Shown: positions 22,554-32,000 of the stretch, in pieces
How positions within the stretch are numbered: the stretch's first letter is position 1
Layout of the letters: the number at the start of each line of letters is the position of its first letter
Origin: Lentisphaerota bacterium
GTDB lineage: Bacteria > Verrucomicrobiota > Kiritimatiellia > RFP12 > UBA1067
Length of the DNA: 53,891 bases
NCBI GenBank assembly: GCA_015061665.1
Contig: SUWC01000012.1
Location: 1-53,891, forward strand
Reading direction: 5' to 3'
Notes under the pieces: generated by a model
Seen by the model: the letters and a program-made list of their open reading frames with translations, nothing else
Databases searched by the model: none
Told to the model about the DNA's origin: nothing
Program-made: the position numbers and the translations under genes

Positions 22554-23722
22554 ATCTTTGCGACCTTGTCGAGCTTCTCCCACGGGAACTTGTCGCGTCC
22601 GAAGTGTCCGTACGCGGCAGTTTCCTCGTAGCGCCAGCCATGGGGCTTGAGGAGCTTGAGGTCCTTTATGAGTTCATAAGGGCGGAAGTCGAATATCTTG
22701 CCGGAGGCGAGCATCTTCTCGAGCTTGGCGTTCGTAACGCCTGGCTTGGCGGTGCCGAACGTCTTTACGCAGAAGCTGACCGGACGGTCGACTCCGATTG
22801 CGTACGCGACCTGGATCTGGCAGCGGTCCGCCGCTCCTGCAGCAACGATGTTCTTCGCCGCGTAGCGCGCATAGTATGCAGCCGAGCGGTCGACCTTCGA
22901 GGGGTCCTTGCCCGAAAACGCGCCGCCGCCGTGTGCGGCCATTCCGCCGTACGTGTCGACGATGATCTTGCGTCCCGTAAGGCCCGAGTCGCCGCATGGT
23001 CCGCCTATGACGAACTTGCCCGTTGGGTTGATCAGGAACTTCGTATCCTTGTCGACTAGGCCTGTCTTGGACAGGAATTCGCGCGAAAGCTTCTCGAGGA
23101 TTGCGTAGTGCTTCTTGTCCGCGCCTTCCTCGGTCGTCTGGTGCGACAGGACGACGGTGTCTATGCGGACGGGTTTCTTGTCCTCGTACACGACGGAGAG
23201 CTGGCTCTTTGCGTCGGGGCGCAGCCATGGGAGCTTGCCGGAGTGGCGCAGGCCCGCGAACATCTTGAGGAGCTCGTGCGAGTATACGATGGAGACCGGC
23301 AGGAAGCTCGGCGTTTCGTTCGTAGCGTAGCCGAACATCATGCCCTGATCGCCTGCGCCCTGCTTCTTCTTGGACTTCCTGTTAACGCCCTGCGCGATGT
23401 CGGGGGATTGTCCGTGGAGGAAGTTGTAGTGCCTTAGCGTCTTGAAGTCGAAGTTCTCGTCGGAACGGTCGTATCCGATGTCGCTGACGACGCGGCGGAC
23501 GATCTTCTCGACGTTGAGTTTCTTGAATTTGTCGCATGTGATTTCGCCTAGGTTGACGACGACATTGGGTCCGACGGCCGTCTCGCAGGCGACGTGCGCG
23601 GACTTGTCGAGCTTAAGGCACTGGTCGAGTATCGCGTCTGAAATTCTGTCCGCGACCTTGTCGGGATGTCCTTCGGAAACTGATTCGGAGGTGAAAATGT
23701 GCGTGTGCTTGCTGTTCTTCAT
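22532..23722 (-). CDS. metK: S-adenosylmethionine synthetase
   Basis: A 396-residue SAM synthetase making S-adenosylmethionine from Met and ATP. Motifs: SVSEGHPDKVADRISDA (His near residue 18), GAGDQGMMFGYA (about 126-137), GGPCGDSGLTGRKII, GGAFSGKDPSKVDRSAAYYARY (about 265-286) and a conserved C-terminal HFGR(D). The length fits MetK (about 385-400). A 38-base gap separates it from the coiled-coil membrane gene upstream on the same strand, so it may be read from that gene's promoter. The short gap leaves no room for a SAM riboswitch. Confidence 0.96.
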   Translation of the reverse strand: MKNSKHTHIFTSESVSEGHPDKVADRISDAILDQCLKLDKSAHVACETAVGPNVVVNLGEITCDKFKKLNVEKIVRRVVSDIGYDRSDENFDFKTLRHYNFLHGQSPDIAQGVNRKSKKKQGAGDQGMMFGYATNETPSFLPVSIVYSHELLKMFAGLRHSGKLPWLRPDAKSQLSVVYEDKKPVRIDTVVLSHQTTEEGADKKHYAILEKLSREFLSKTGLVDKDTKFLINPTGKFVIGGPCGDSGLTGRKIIVDTYGGMAAHGGGAFSGKDPSKVDRSAAYYARYAAKNIVAAGAADRCQIQVAYAIGVDRPVSFCVKTFGTAKPGVTNAKLEKMLASGKIFDFRPYELIKDLKLLKPHGWRYEETAAYGHFGRDKFPWEKLDKVAKIKKALKI

Positions 23723-23760
23723 TTTAGATATAGTTGTCTTTTGGTCTATGGCTTTTGCCG

Positions 23761-24837
23761 TCAGTCAAGTGGAATTCTCCAACCGGACTGAGCTTCGAAA
23801 TTCTGTGCCGCCGGAGCGGGCTTAGCGTCGGCCTTGGGCTTCGCAGTGGCGTTGACGCCTGCCTTGGACCCGGTGCTGGGCTTTGGCTTTGCCTTAGGAC
23901 TTGCCTTTTTAACTGGCTTTGCCTCGGGCTCCTCGTCATCGTAGTCGAAGTAGTTGATTGCTCCTCCTTCGATTAGCTCGTCGGATTTTTCGAGCTTGTC
24001 CGATTCCTTCGCGATTGCGGCGTCGATTTCGCTCAGGTCGTCTTCGTCCTCTTCTGGCATCTCTTCCTGCACTGCGGGCTTGGCGACGTCTGCGATCCTG
24101 ATGGGGCGCTGAACCTTGGCGGGCTTCGGGGGAAGGAGGTTGCCGTTGGCGTCGTAGAGTTCGGGGTAGAGCCTGCGGCGCTGGATCTCAATCTCCTGGA
24201 GGCGGAGGGCTTCCTTTTCGCGTGCCAGGGCCTCGCGTTCATCCTTGAGCTTCTGCTGGGCGCGGGCCATCATCTCGGCGTCTGCCTTACGCTTGGCCTC
24301 TGCCGCGAGGTCTGCCTTGGAGGGCTGCGCGGGCTGCGGCGGCTGCGCGGGCTGCTGGACGGCCTGGATGCGGGCCTCTGCTGCTGCGGCCGCGTTCTTC
24401 ACGGCCTGCTCGGCTAGCTTCATCTGCTGCTCGGCTAGGCGGGTCTGCTGATCGACCATCTGTTTCTGGAACGCCGCCATCGACTCGGTCATCGCCTTGA
24501 TTGCGGTATCCGCGCCAGCAACGGAGGCGGGGACGGCAGGTTGCGCCGCGCGGTCTTCCATGGCATACTTGACAAGTCTGTCGTTAAGCTCCTGGTTGCG
24601 TCTCGACACGTCCATGACAAGCGCGACGAAGACGCCGATCACGACGGCCATGAGAATAGCGAAGAAGATGCAGAGCTGGACCATGCGCTTGCGCGCCTTT
24701 GCCTGCTCTGCGTCTACGTACTGCTGAAAGGCCTTGAGGACGGGAAAGTCGTCCAAGCCGTCCTGCCCGCCGTAGACACTGACTGCGCCGCCCGTCATTT
24801 CAGGCGGCACGTCTGGTATGCTTTGATTGTTGCTCAT
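23761..24837 (-). CDS. Single-span coiled-coil membrane protein, function unknown
   Basis: A 358-residue protein: an N-terminal soluble stretch (1-50), one strongly hydrophobic span at about 52-75 (VQLCIFFAILMAVVIGVFVALVM), an Ala/Gln-rich coiled coil at about 105-215 (QKQMVDQQTRLAEQQMKLAEQ, then KLKDEREALAREKEALRLQ), a Pro-rich QPAQPPQPAQP hinge, an acidic stretch near 255-275 (EEMPEEDEDD) and a Lys/Pro/Ala-rich tail. The layout recalls TolA- or TonB-like spanning proteins or divisome factors, but no conserved domain is recognised. The ATG follows a TATAAT by 7 bases, so the gene is probably leaderless. It lies 38 bases upstream of metK on the same strand. Confidence 0.75.
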   Translation of the reverse strand: MSNNQSIPDVPPEMTGGAVSVYGGQDGLDDFPVLKAFQQYVDAEQAKARKRMVQLCIFFAILMAVVIGVFVALVMDVSRRNQELNDRLVKYAMEDRAAQPAVPASVAGADTAIKAMTESMAAFQKQMVDQQTRLAEQQMKLAEQAVKNAAAAAEARIQAVQQPAQPPQPAQPSKADLAAEAKRKADAEMMARAQQKLKDEREALAREKEALRLQEIEIQRRRLYPELYDANGNLLPPKPAKVQRPIRIADVAKPAVQEEMPEEDEDDLSEIDAAIAKESDKLEKSDELIEGGAINYFDYDDEEPEAKPVKKASPKAKPKPSTGSKAGVNATAKPKADAKPAPAAQNFEAQSGWRIPLD

Positions 24838-24844
24838 GGATACT

Positions 24845-24850
24845 ATTATA
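24845..24850 (-). promoter_or_regulatory. -10 box 7 bases before the start of the coiled-coil gene
   Basis: Reading the minus strand, TTTTTGGTATAAT ends at 24845, and ATG begins at 24837. The spacing allows no ribosome binding site, another leaderless candidate. Confidence 0.6.
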
Positions 24851-24892
24851 CCAAAAACCGCGGCAGCATGTCGCGCGGAATGGCGCTATGCG

Positions 24893-26176
24893 CTAGGTGC
24901 GCTTGATGTCCGCGCCAAGCGCCGACAGTTCGTTTTCGACGGCGACGTAGCCTCGGTCGATGATTTCCGCGTTCAGTATGCGCGATTCGCCCTTGGCCGC
25001 GAGAGCCGCTATGACGAGCGAGACTCCGGCGCGGATGTCGGGCGACGCGCACTTCGTGCCGTAGAGCTGGGATGGACCAGTCACCACGACGCGGTGCGGA
25101 TCGCACTGGACGATCTTGGCGCCCATCTGGCGGAGGTAGTCCACGAAGTAGAGCCGCGACTCGAACATCTTCTCGAAGAACAGGCACGTTCCGCGCGTCT
25201 GCGTCGCAAGCACGATGAGGATGGACACGAGGTCGGAGGGAAACGCCGGCCATGTGCCGTCGGAGACTGACGGTATGGCGTCGCCGAGGTCGTAGCGCAT
25301 CTTGAGCTTCTTGCGAGGGACGTAGCGCAGCGTCTTCGCCTTTGCGTCGATCGTCCACGTTACGCCAAAGCGCCTGAACGCGCTCTCCAGGATCTCGAAC
25401 GGCTCCGGATCGATGCCCGTGAGCGTCAGCTCCCCGCCCGTGACGGCTGCTGCGGCGATGTAGCTGCCCGCTTCGATGTAGTCGCAGCCGACGCGCGCTT
25501 CGCATCCGCCGAGCTTTTCAACGCCGTCGATCACGAGCAGGTTTGTGCCAGCGCCCGATATTTTCGCTCCCATCGAATTGAGCATTGCGGCGAGGTCGAC
25601 GATGTGTGGCTCGCAGGCGGCGTTGTAGATCGTGGTGCGCCCCTTGGCCGTGACGCTCGCCATGAGGATGTTCTCCGTCGCCGTGACGCTGGCCTCGTCC
25701 AGAAGTATCTTCGCGCCCTTGAGCTCGCCGCAGAAGCGAAGCGTCTTGCGCCCTGCGGCGGACTTTGCGCCGAGGGCCTTGAATCCTGCGAAGTGGGTGT
25801 CGAGCCTGCGGTGCCCGATGGCGTCTCCGCCGGGAGGCGGCAGCGACGCGCGGCCTGCGCGCGCGAGAAGGGGGCCTGCGAAGAGAAAGCTCGTCCGGAG
25901 CTTCGCGGCGAAGTCTGGCGGGATGGACGCGCTCTTCAGGCGCGGTGCGTGGATTGAAACGACGCCTGACTTCGCGTCTCGCTCCACGGTGGCGCCGAAG
26001 CGCTTTGCGAGCTGGAGCATTACTTCGACGTCGGAAATGGCGGGGACGTTGGAAATCGTTACCCTCTCGTTCGTGAGAAGCGCGGCGGCTATCATGGGCA
26101 ATGCGGCGTTTTTGTTTCCGCTTACGGCATGCACGCCGGATATTGTCCTTCCGCCCTTGATTAGGAGACTGCTCAT
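24893..26176 (-). CDS. murA: UDP-N-acetylglucosamine 1-carboxyvinyltransferase with Asp in place of catalytic Cys
   Basis: A 427-residue MurA, the first committed enzyme of peptidoglycan synthesis (enolpyruvyl transfer from PEP to UDP-GlcNAc). Family marks: SGNKNAALP (Lys near 22), a [15 protein letters not shown] loop, [49 protein letters not shown] and a [18 protein letters not shown] segment. The flexible loop has [13 protein letters not shown]: residue 118 (codon 25823-25825) is Asp where E. coli has Cys115. In mycobacteria and chlamydiae the same Cys-to-Asp change gives an active enzyme insensitive to fosfomycin. The ATG lies 7 bases after the TrkA-like gene's stop; both are in an operon with the ABC ATPase. 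Its MurZ-like or single-copy status is unknown from this window. Confidence 0.95.
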   Translation of the reverse strand: MSSLLIKGGRTISGVHAVSGNKNAALPMIAAALLTNERVTISNVPAISDVEVMLQLAKRFGATVERDAKSGVVSIHAPRLKSASIPPDFAAKLRTSFLFAGPLLARAGRASLPPPGGDAIGHRRLDTHFAGFKALGAKSAAGRKTLRFCGELKGAKILLDEASVTATENILMASVTAKGRTTIYNAACEPHIVDLAAMLNSMGAKISGAGTNLLVIDGVEKLGGCEARVGCDYIEAGSYIAAAAVTGGELTLTGIDPEPFEILESAFRRFGVTWTIDAKAKTLRYVPRKKLKMRYDLGDAIPSVSDGTWPAFPSDLVSILIVLATQTRGTCLFFEKMFESRLYFVDYLRQMGAKIVQCDPHRVVVTGPSQLYGTKCASPDIRAGVSLVIAALAAKGESRILNAEIIDRGYVAVENELSALGADIKRT

Positions 26177-26183
26177 CTTGTTG

Positions 26184-26843
26184 TCACTGCGCTATCTTGT
26201 CCAGGTTCTTCGTCTCCGCAAACACAATAAGCTTGTCGTCGCCCTGCAGAACGTCCGTCGCCTTCGGGATAACGGCTTTCCTCGGCTTCACCGGGTCGGG
26301 GTCCGCGCGCCTTATGCAAAGGACCGTTATGCCGGTCTGCTTGCGCATGTCGGCCTCTGCGAGCGTCTTTCCCCGGAATTCCTCCGGCACGTCTATTTCG
26401 GCGATGGAAAAGCCCTCAGAGACCTCCAGCAGGTCGATTATGTCGTGGTTGGCGATCGAGCGCGCAAGACGGTGGGCGCTGTCGCGGTCGGGGTAGATCA
26501 CGGTGTCCGCCCCGATTCTGCGCAGTATCTTGCCGTGCAGCTCGCTCGTCGCCTTCGCGACTACGCCGGGGATGCCGATTTCCTTGCAGTTGGCCGTCGC
26601 CATCATGGATGCTTCGATGTTGCTGCCGATCGCGACTACGGCTATGTCGCACTCGCCGAAGCCGGCCTCCTCGAGGATGTGCGCCTGGGTCGCGTCGCCC
26701 TGCACGGCCGTGGCGAACTCGCTTGCCGCCTGCATGGCGGGGCGGTTGCGGTCCATGAGGATGACCTCGTGTCCGGCGTTGGAAAGCGACTCTGCAAGGG
26801 AAAGTCCGAAGCGGCCTGCTCCTATGATTCCGATTCGCTTCAC
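26184..26843 (-). CDS. TrkA/KtrA-type potassium uptake regulator
   Basis: A 219-residue protein with one RCK module: Rossmann N-half starting [19 protein letters not shown] (NAD(H) loop GAGRFG), the acidic residue after the second strand (VILMDRN), [24 protein letters not shown]; and a C-terminal TrkA_C part ([19 protein letters not shown] ... [12 protein letters not shown]). It should gate a Ktr/Trk-type potassium channel by nucleotide or cyclic-di-AMP binding. The GTG at 26843 overlaps the ABC ATPase stop (GTGA), giving the start. No ktrB/trkH-type channel is nearby, so the partner is elsewhere. Downstream lies murA with a 7-base gap. Confidence 0.9.
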   Translation of the reverse strand: MKRIGIIGAGRFGLSLAESLSNAGHEVILMDRNRPAMQAASEFATAVQGDATQAHILEEAGFGECDIAVVAIGSNIEASMMATANCKEIGIPGVVAKATSELHGKILRRIGADTVIYPDRDSAHRLARSIANHDIIDLLEVSEGFSIAEIDVPEEFRGKTLAEADMRKQTGITVLCIRRADPDPVKPRKAVIPKATDVLQGDDKLIVFAETKNLDKIAQ

Positions 26844-27637
26844 TGCTCGATCTCCATGCGCTTCGCCTCGCGGATAAGGCCCTGCGAATACGGATGCTTC
26901 GGCGCCTCGAAGAACGCGGCGGGATCGTCGGACGTCTCGATGACGCAGCCGTCCTTCATCACCGCGAGCTTGGTGACCATCTGCGAAAGGACGCCGAGGT
27001 CGTGGGTGATGAGCAGGACTGCCGAGTTCGCCCTGTGCAGCTCCTTCATGAGCTTCAGGACCTGGGCCTGGATGGTGACGTCGAGCGCCGTCGTCGGCTC
27101 GTCCGCTATGACGAGGTCTGGCCCGAGCATCAGCCCCATCGCGATCATGACGCGCTGCTGCATGCCGCCGGACAGTTCGTGGGGATAGGCGAGCGCGCGG
27201 GACGCGGGATCGGGAATGCCGACCTTGCCGAGCCATTCGATGGCCATGTCATGGGCGACCTTCTTGGAGACCTTCTCGTGAAGGAGGACCGTCTCGACGA
27301 GCTGGTCGCCTATGCGGTGGAGCGGGGAGAGCGAACCCATGGGGTCCTGGAACACCACGCCGATCTTCTTGCCGCGCACCTCCCTTAGGCGCTGCAGGGG
27401 CATCGCGAGGACGTCTTCGCCGTCCAGCAGGATGCGCCCGCCGGGGTAGAACGCCGGCGGACTCGGCAGAAGGCGCGCGACGCTCATGGCGACGGAGCTC
27501 TTGCCGCTGCCGGACTCGCCGGCAATGCCTAGGACCTCGCCGCGATCCAGCGTCAGGGACACGTTCTTCGCGGCAGCATTCTCCTCGCCGTCGTCATTGC
27601 GGAAGGAGACGGACAGATTTTCTATGTTCAGCAACAT
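26840..27637 (-). CDS. ABC transporter ATPase, oligopeptide/dipeptide (DppD/OppD) type
   Basis: A 265-residue ATPase. Walker [10 protein letters not shown] (about 39-47), Q-loop [12 protein letters not shown] (about 91-102), signature LSGGMQQR, Walker [15 protein letters not shown]-loop ITHDLGVLS. The '[16 protein letters not shown]' and '[11 protein letters not shown]' stretches belong to the peptide/nickel subfamily, which usually has two ATPases, two permeases and a binding protein. Here none of the partners adjoin, and the family's C-terminal oligo-HPY extension with its iron-sulfur cysteines is absent. Leaderless appearance: TAAAAT ends 6 bases before the ATG. The stop overlaps the TrkA-like gene by 4 bases. 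Confidence 0.9.
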   Translation of the reverse strand: MLLNIENLSVSFRNDDGEENAAAKNVSLTLDRGEVLGIAGESGSGKSSVAMSVARLLPSPPAFYPGGRILLDGEDVLAMPLQRLREVRGKKIGVVFQDPMGSLSPLHRIGDQLVETVLLHEKVSKKVAHDMAIEWLGKVGIPDPASRALAYPHELSGGMQQRVMIAMGLMLGPDLVIADEPTTALDVTIQAQVLKLMKELHRANSAVLLITHDLGVLSQMVTKLAVMKDGCVIETSDDPAAFFEAPKHPYSQGLIREAKRMEIEQ

Positions 27638-27643
27638 GCCACT

Positions 27644-27649
27644 ATTTTA
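27644..27649 (-). promoter_or_regulatory. -10-like box 6 bases before the ABC ATPase start
   Basis: The minus strand reads TATGGTAAAAT, with the box ending at 27644 and ATG starting at 27637. It would head the ABC ATPase-TrkA-murA unit without a leader. Confidence 0.45.
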
Positions 27650-27778
27650 CCATAAATGTGCTTGTGGGTAAATTGCCGCAGGTACGTTTTCGCAAACTAA
27701 CGATAAAACGATAAAAGCGCGTTTACTTCCGGAGGCGGGGCTTTTAATGCGCTGCCCGTACAGAGCTAAAGAGGCTGC

Positions 27779-27807
27779 TTAACTGAACAACGAATTTTTG
27801 GTATAAT
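27779..27807 (+). promoter_or_regulatory. Promoter of the DUF3990/DUF3791 module
   Basis: TTAACT (27779-27784), 17 bases, TATAAT (27802-27807) with a TTGG extension. The first ATG is 26 bases downstream. Directly repeated AACGATAAA units near 27700-27715 lie upstream and could be a regulator site. Confidence 0.5.
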
Positions 27808-27833
27808 TGTAGCAAAAATAGGTTACGCAAGAT

Positions 27834-28313
27834 ATGATACTTTATCATGGCAGCAACACTGAAGTAAAGGAGCCACAGATTTTGGCGCCTAGCCGTGCTC
27901 TTGATTTTGGACCAGGGTTCTATACGACTTTGAATCGTAATCAGGCTGTAGATTTTGCCGGGAAGGTAGTCCTGAGAAGAGGTGGCAGCCCGGTTGTGAA
28001 CACATATGAAATTGACGCGCAGATCGCGTTTGAGTTCTGTGATGTACTGAAATTTGATGCTCCGAATGAGACGTGGCTTGATTTTGTCTGTTCTTGCCGC
28101 GACGGTTTCAATTCTGCGGAGGGGCGAGACATGGTCTTTGGGCCTGTGGCGAATGACGATGTTTACAGGACGTTGACCCTCTACAGGGAAGGCGAAATCA
28201 CCAGGGAAGAAACGCTTGCTCGGCTGAAAATCAAGCAGTTGTACAACCAGCTTGTCTTCGTCACCCCAAAGGCGTTGAAATTCATCCGATTCAGGGGATC
28301 GGAGGTAATATGA
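27834..28313 (+). CDS. DUF3990 protein, putative ADP-ribosyltransferase-like toxin
   Basis: A 159-residue protein. It begins MILYHGSNTEV and has ILAPSRALDFGPGFYTTLNRNQAVDFAGKV near residue 18-45, the DUF3990 signature. The pattern of a His in YHGS, a tyrosine in FGPGFYTT and a later FVTPKAL(K)FIRF region resembles H-Y-E ADP-ribosyltransferase folds, which is why this family is suspected to be toxic. Biochemical activity of DUF3990 is not something I can cite. The next two small genes are DUF3791-like, the usual companions of DUF3990 in toxin-antitoxin style operons. Base composition is more AT-rich than in the murA operon on its left. The stop overlaps the next start. Confidence 0.78.
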   Translation: MILYHGSNTEVKEPQILAPSRALDFGPGFYTTLNRNQAVDFAGKVVLRRGGSPVVNTYEIDAQIAFEFCDVLKFDAPNETWLDFVCSCRDGFNSAEGRDMVFGPVANDDVYRTLTLYREGEITREETLARLKIKQLYNQLVFVTPKALKFIRFRGSEVI

Positions 28314-28555
28314 TGACGGAAAACCAATATGTCGCCTTTTTGGGCATTCTGCTATTGCCGTCGCTTGTGGCGGAAATAGCGAAACGACTCAATGTATCCG
28401 AGGTCGAGGCGACTGATCGTCTGTATCGTTCGGAGTTCTACGAAAAGCTTGCAGACGAGAGGCTGAAGCTGTGGCATTATAGTCCCGTCATGCTCGGCGA
28501 TATGTTTGTAGAGGCGGAGCGTACGGGGGTCATACCATATCCCGAGGAGGCCTGA
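28310..28555 (+). CDS. DUF3791-like small protein, putative antitoxin component 1
   Basis: An 81-residue protein (ATG ATG; the first is used here, and the second at 28313 is equally plausible). It reads TENQYVAFLGILLLPSLVAEIAKRLNVSEVEATDRLYRSEFYEKLADERLKLWHYS, with helical segments and a C-terminal DMFVEAERTG. It resembles DUF3791 members in length, helix spacing, the 'S.(F/Y)Y..L.DE..KLW' segment and the tail, more weakly than the gene after it. It overlaps DUF3990 by 4 bases (ATGATGA), indicating translational coupling. Confidence 0.65.
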   Translation: MMTENQYVAFLGILLLPSLVAEIAKRLNVSEVEATDRLYRSEFYEKLADERLKLWHYSPVMLGDMFVEAERTGVIPYPEEA

Positions 28556-28557
28556 GA

Positions 28558-28758
28558 ATGAGCGAAGCCGGCAAATTCCTGATCTACTGCATTGAGATGT
28601 ACCGCCGCGCAAAGCACATCTCAGGCCGGGCTGCGTACGAACTCTTCCGCTCTACTGGTGCGGACGACTATGTGCGCCGATGCTATGGCGCGCTGCACAC
28701 TACCGGCGAGCAGTACATTCTTGAGGACATCGAGGGATTCATTAAGAGCCGCCGATAA
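28558..28758 (+). CDS. DUF3791 small protein, putative antitoxin component 2
   Basis: A 66-residue protein: MSEAGKFLIYCIEMYRRAKHISGRAAYELFRSTGADDYVRRCYGALHTTGEQYILEDIEGFIKSR. The pattern 'FLIYCIEMYR..K..SG..A..LF...G...Y...CY..LHT.G..Y...DI..FI' is the DUF3791 consensus as I know it. It starts 2 bases after the previous stop, with GAGG inside the end of that gene as ribosome site. Two adjacent DUF3791-type genes with DUF3990 form a three-gene unit. A GCCCGC/GCGGGC hairpin soon after the stop (near 28786-28806) could be its terminator. Confidence 0.75.
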   Translation: MSEAGKFLIYCIEMYRRAKHISGRAAYELFRSTGADDYVRRCYGALHTTGEQYILEDIEGFIKSRR

Positions 28759-28950
28759 TGGAGCCGAGCTTCCAACCGCGTTACACGCCCGCTACGGGGT
28801 GGCGGGCCATGCCCCCAAGGGCGGCGACTTCGCGTCCGTCCTCTCGTGCGGCGGTCATAACCATCCCTACCCGTGTGGGTAGTGCGCCCCGCACGGTTAA
28901 ATGATATTATACTATAAAGTATCAAAGGGAGCGAAAGAACCCGGCCTGGT

Positions 28951-28980
28951 TTGACATACGGCATGTCCGCATGGTATAAT
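28951..28980 (+). promoter_or_regulatory. Consensus promoter of the 1820-residue secreted protein
   Basis: TTGACA (28951-28956), 18 bases, TATAAT (28975-28980) with a TGG extension, the strongest consensus in the window. The leader of about 100 bases contains a hairpin (AAGCGTG near 29000-29006 with CACGCTT near 29018-29024). AAAGGAG precedes ATG 29090. The rest of 28759-28950 is non-coding: hairpins GCCCGC/GCGGGC and CTACCC/GGGTAG and an AT-rich ATACT-ATAA-AGTAT palindrome near 28911-28922. Confidence 0.75.
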
Positions 28981-29089
28981 GCAAGTATAGGGCAAGCGTG
29001 ATGCACAGCCGTCATGCACGCTTATTGCACCCCAGGGCTGATTCTGGCCGTTCTGCGCTGGTATTTAACAAACAAAAGGAGAATACGTA

Positions 29090-32000
29090 ATGAGTATTGC
29101 GACATTCAAGCAGTCCAAGCGCCTTACGGCGCCAATCTGCAAATTCGCCCTATCGCTTTGCGCGGCGCTAGGCATCGCATCCGTGACGCAGGCGGCGGAC
29201 AATGTTTGGGAAGGTGATGACGACGGCTATTGGAGTACAGACGCCAACTGGTCGAATCCCTCTGGCGACTATTGGGTCATAAACGGCAATGCTACCTCAA
29301 AAGCCGTTAAGTTCAAAAGCAACCCCACTCTTGGATACACTCTTGCCATTGTAACCGACGGTGTTACGTTCTCAGGCGACAGCGCATCGGACGGCTTGGT
29401 TCAAACCGCCGGTGACGTCCGCTTGGGGGCGTGGGCAAATGGCGCGCTGACAATCTCCAGTGGTACCCATGTGCTGAATGAGCTTGCCGTCTCATCCGCA
29501 TGGTGGGACAATACAGGGCCTGTTGATGGTACGCTTACTGTTTCAGGTGGAAGCCTTACGGTCAATACCACGACATGGGTTGGAAGCGGAAATGCCGCCA
29601 ATGCCGCTGGTTCCGACGGCACCATCAATGTAAGCGGCGGCAGTGTGACATTTGTTGGAACCCCGACCCTTGGCTGCGTTGCCGGTGCTACTGGAACGCT
29701 AAACATCAACGATGGGACCGCAACGGCCTCAACCATAGTTCAGGGTGCTGGAACTGGCTACGTCACCTTCAACGGAGGCACGCTGTCGGCTGCCGGTGCT
29801 GGGACGCTCATAGACGCTGGGCTTACCGTTACCCTCAATGCCGGCGGGGGCACGATCGCAACGGATTATGACGTGACAGTCGTTCCGGCCATGACCGGCG
29901 CCGGCTCGCTCACCAAGACTGGCTCAGGCATCCTCACTCTTTCGGCCATGCCCACGTTCTCAGGCACAATAACGGTTGCTGCGGACGCAGGCAGCGTCAT
30001 CCTCCCCTCTGGTGCAACTATCGCTGCTGGCACATATACCGCCACAAGGACGGTTGAAAATGGAGTCGAGTACTATTCCAATCCTCCTCTGACGATTACC
30101 CAGGACGACATTGCTGGCGATTCTATCGTTCTGGCCAACGATACAACTCTCAACGTAACCGCGAATGCTAATTTCGGGAATCTCACGGTTAGCGGTCCCT
30201 ATACGCTGACACTGGCCGGTTCTTCCGCGATCACCGCGACGTCGCTCAACATCGCAGCAGGAACAACAGTGCAGCTCGCATCTGGCACAACGCTTGCGGA
30301 CGGGCGCATCGTCACTACCTCCGTTACTGGTGCGGGCGTCATCGGCTACACCGGCGTCAACCCCGATTCCAGCGTCGGATACGACAATTCCGCGGCTTGG
30401 ACCGGCACTGTCTGGATCCAGGGGCTGACCGGACTGGCGGATTGGACTACGGCCAGCTACGGCAACGCAAGTTCGACTCTCCGCCTTTCAGGAGTGCAGG
30501 CGTATTTCGCAAAAGGCACGACGAACACCGTCGCCTTCGAGCTTGAGGACGGATCTTACGGCTATGGCCTCGATCTCAACAACGGCTACGGCAACGGCGC
30601 GGCGTACAACACAATCATGACCCTCAAGGGCGGCGGAACGTTCAAGACCACCAGCGCGGGAAAGAACGAAGTCGTGCGCATCGTCGACTACAGCGGCTTC
30701 ACCGGGACTTTCAACCTTACGCAGAAGATTGTCGTGCTCGGAGATTCGGACGGATCGGTCTCCGAAGACTACAGGTCTCGGCAAAACTCTTCGACCACAT
30801 ACCCTGGCGTCGGCACCGTCGTGATTCCCGAAGGGAAGACGCTTTCCATCGCGTCTGACAAGACATGGTCGCTCTCGACCGGTTTCGCCGGGGCAGGCAC
30901 TCTCAGGTACACCTATCCCTGGCAGGTCGGGACGGGCAGCCTTTCCAACGGCGACTACTGGACCGGCACGGTCGAGCTTGCCGCATGCGTGAACAATGGA
31001 ACGGGTTCGGTAGCTGTCTATCCTGGACGCATGGGCGGCGCGAATTCCAAGATCGTGTTCAAGGGACTCGCTCCCGGATCGTCTAAGGGGTATTTCCTAA
31101 ATGGATCGACTTCTGCGACCATCCAGCTCGACGGCGACGTGACAATCTCGGACGGCACTTCCGACGCTACATACTCCCTTGGCGTCCTCACCGGAACCGG
31201 CAGCTTCACCGGCGCCACATCACTTGGAACCGCCTGCACGTTTGCCTTCTCGGCAGTCTCCAACTATACGGGGACGATCTCGGCGAACAGCAAGTCACTC
31301 GTCACCATCGGCACATACGTAAGCGACACTGATGTCGCCGTTGGAACCAAGCTCGTCAGCGTGGATTCGAACAACGCATACGTCACGTTGAATTCTGTCA
31401 CTGTCACGGGCGGTGAACCACAGAAGGTCGCGACCGCCGCACAGTCTGGCGACGACGGCTTTGGTGTGTATGTCACCGCTTTCCAGCGCGACGTCTACTG
31501 GGTCGGCGGCGCAAACGGCAACTGGGGGACGGCTTCCAACTGGGCATTGGCCGATGGAACCGTGCTCGAAGCAAGTCCCAGCGACTCCACGCAGTACGCC
31601 GGCGACAACGTGATCTTCACGAACGACGCAGCCGTTGTGGCAGACAGCCGCCCCGTGATAACTAAGATGACCCTCAACGCCGACGTCACGCTGTCGACGA
31701 CCGATGCCTTCGCCGCCAACACGTATTCCGGCAAGAACTACCTCTTTGTCGAAACTATCGAGGGAGAAGGGACTCTTACCTTGTCAAACGCAGTTATTGC
31801 GGCCATTGGCAGTGGCCGTCCGTTCAAGATCTACACGCCTGTCTGCGTTGCAGATGGAACGAGAAATTCTTTTGGCTGTTCCACTTTCGTGAACTACCTG
31901 TATGGCAATTTGTCTGGTAGCGGCTACCTCGAAGTGCGCAACGGCAATTACGGAGGACTCTATCTCTATGGAGACAACTCAGAGTTCTCTGGCGAGTTCG

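Noticed and set aside
22600-24850. SAM riboswitch before metK
   Set aside because: Only 38 bases separate metK from the upstream coding gene on the same strand; there is no leader to hold one.
26184-27236. 350-residue minus-strand frame
   Set aside because: Its first 130 residues overlap the ABC ATPase in another frame. The real TrkA-like gene begins at GTG 26843.
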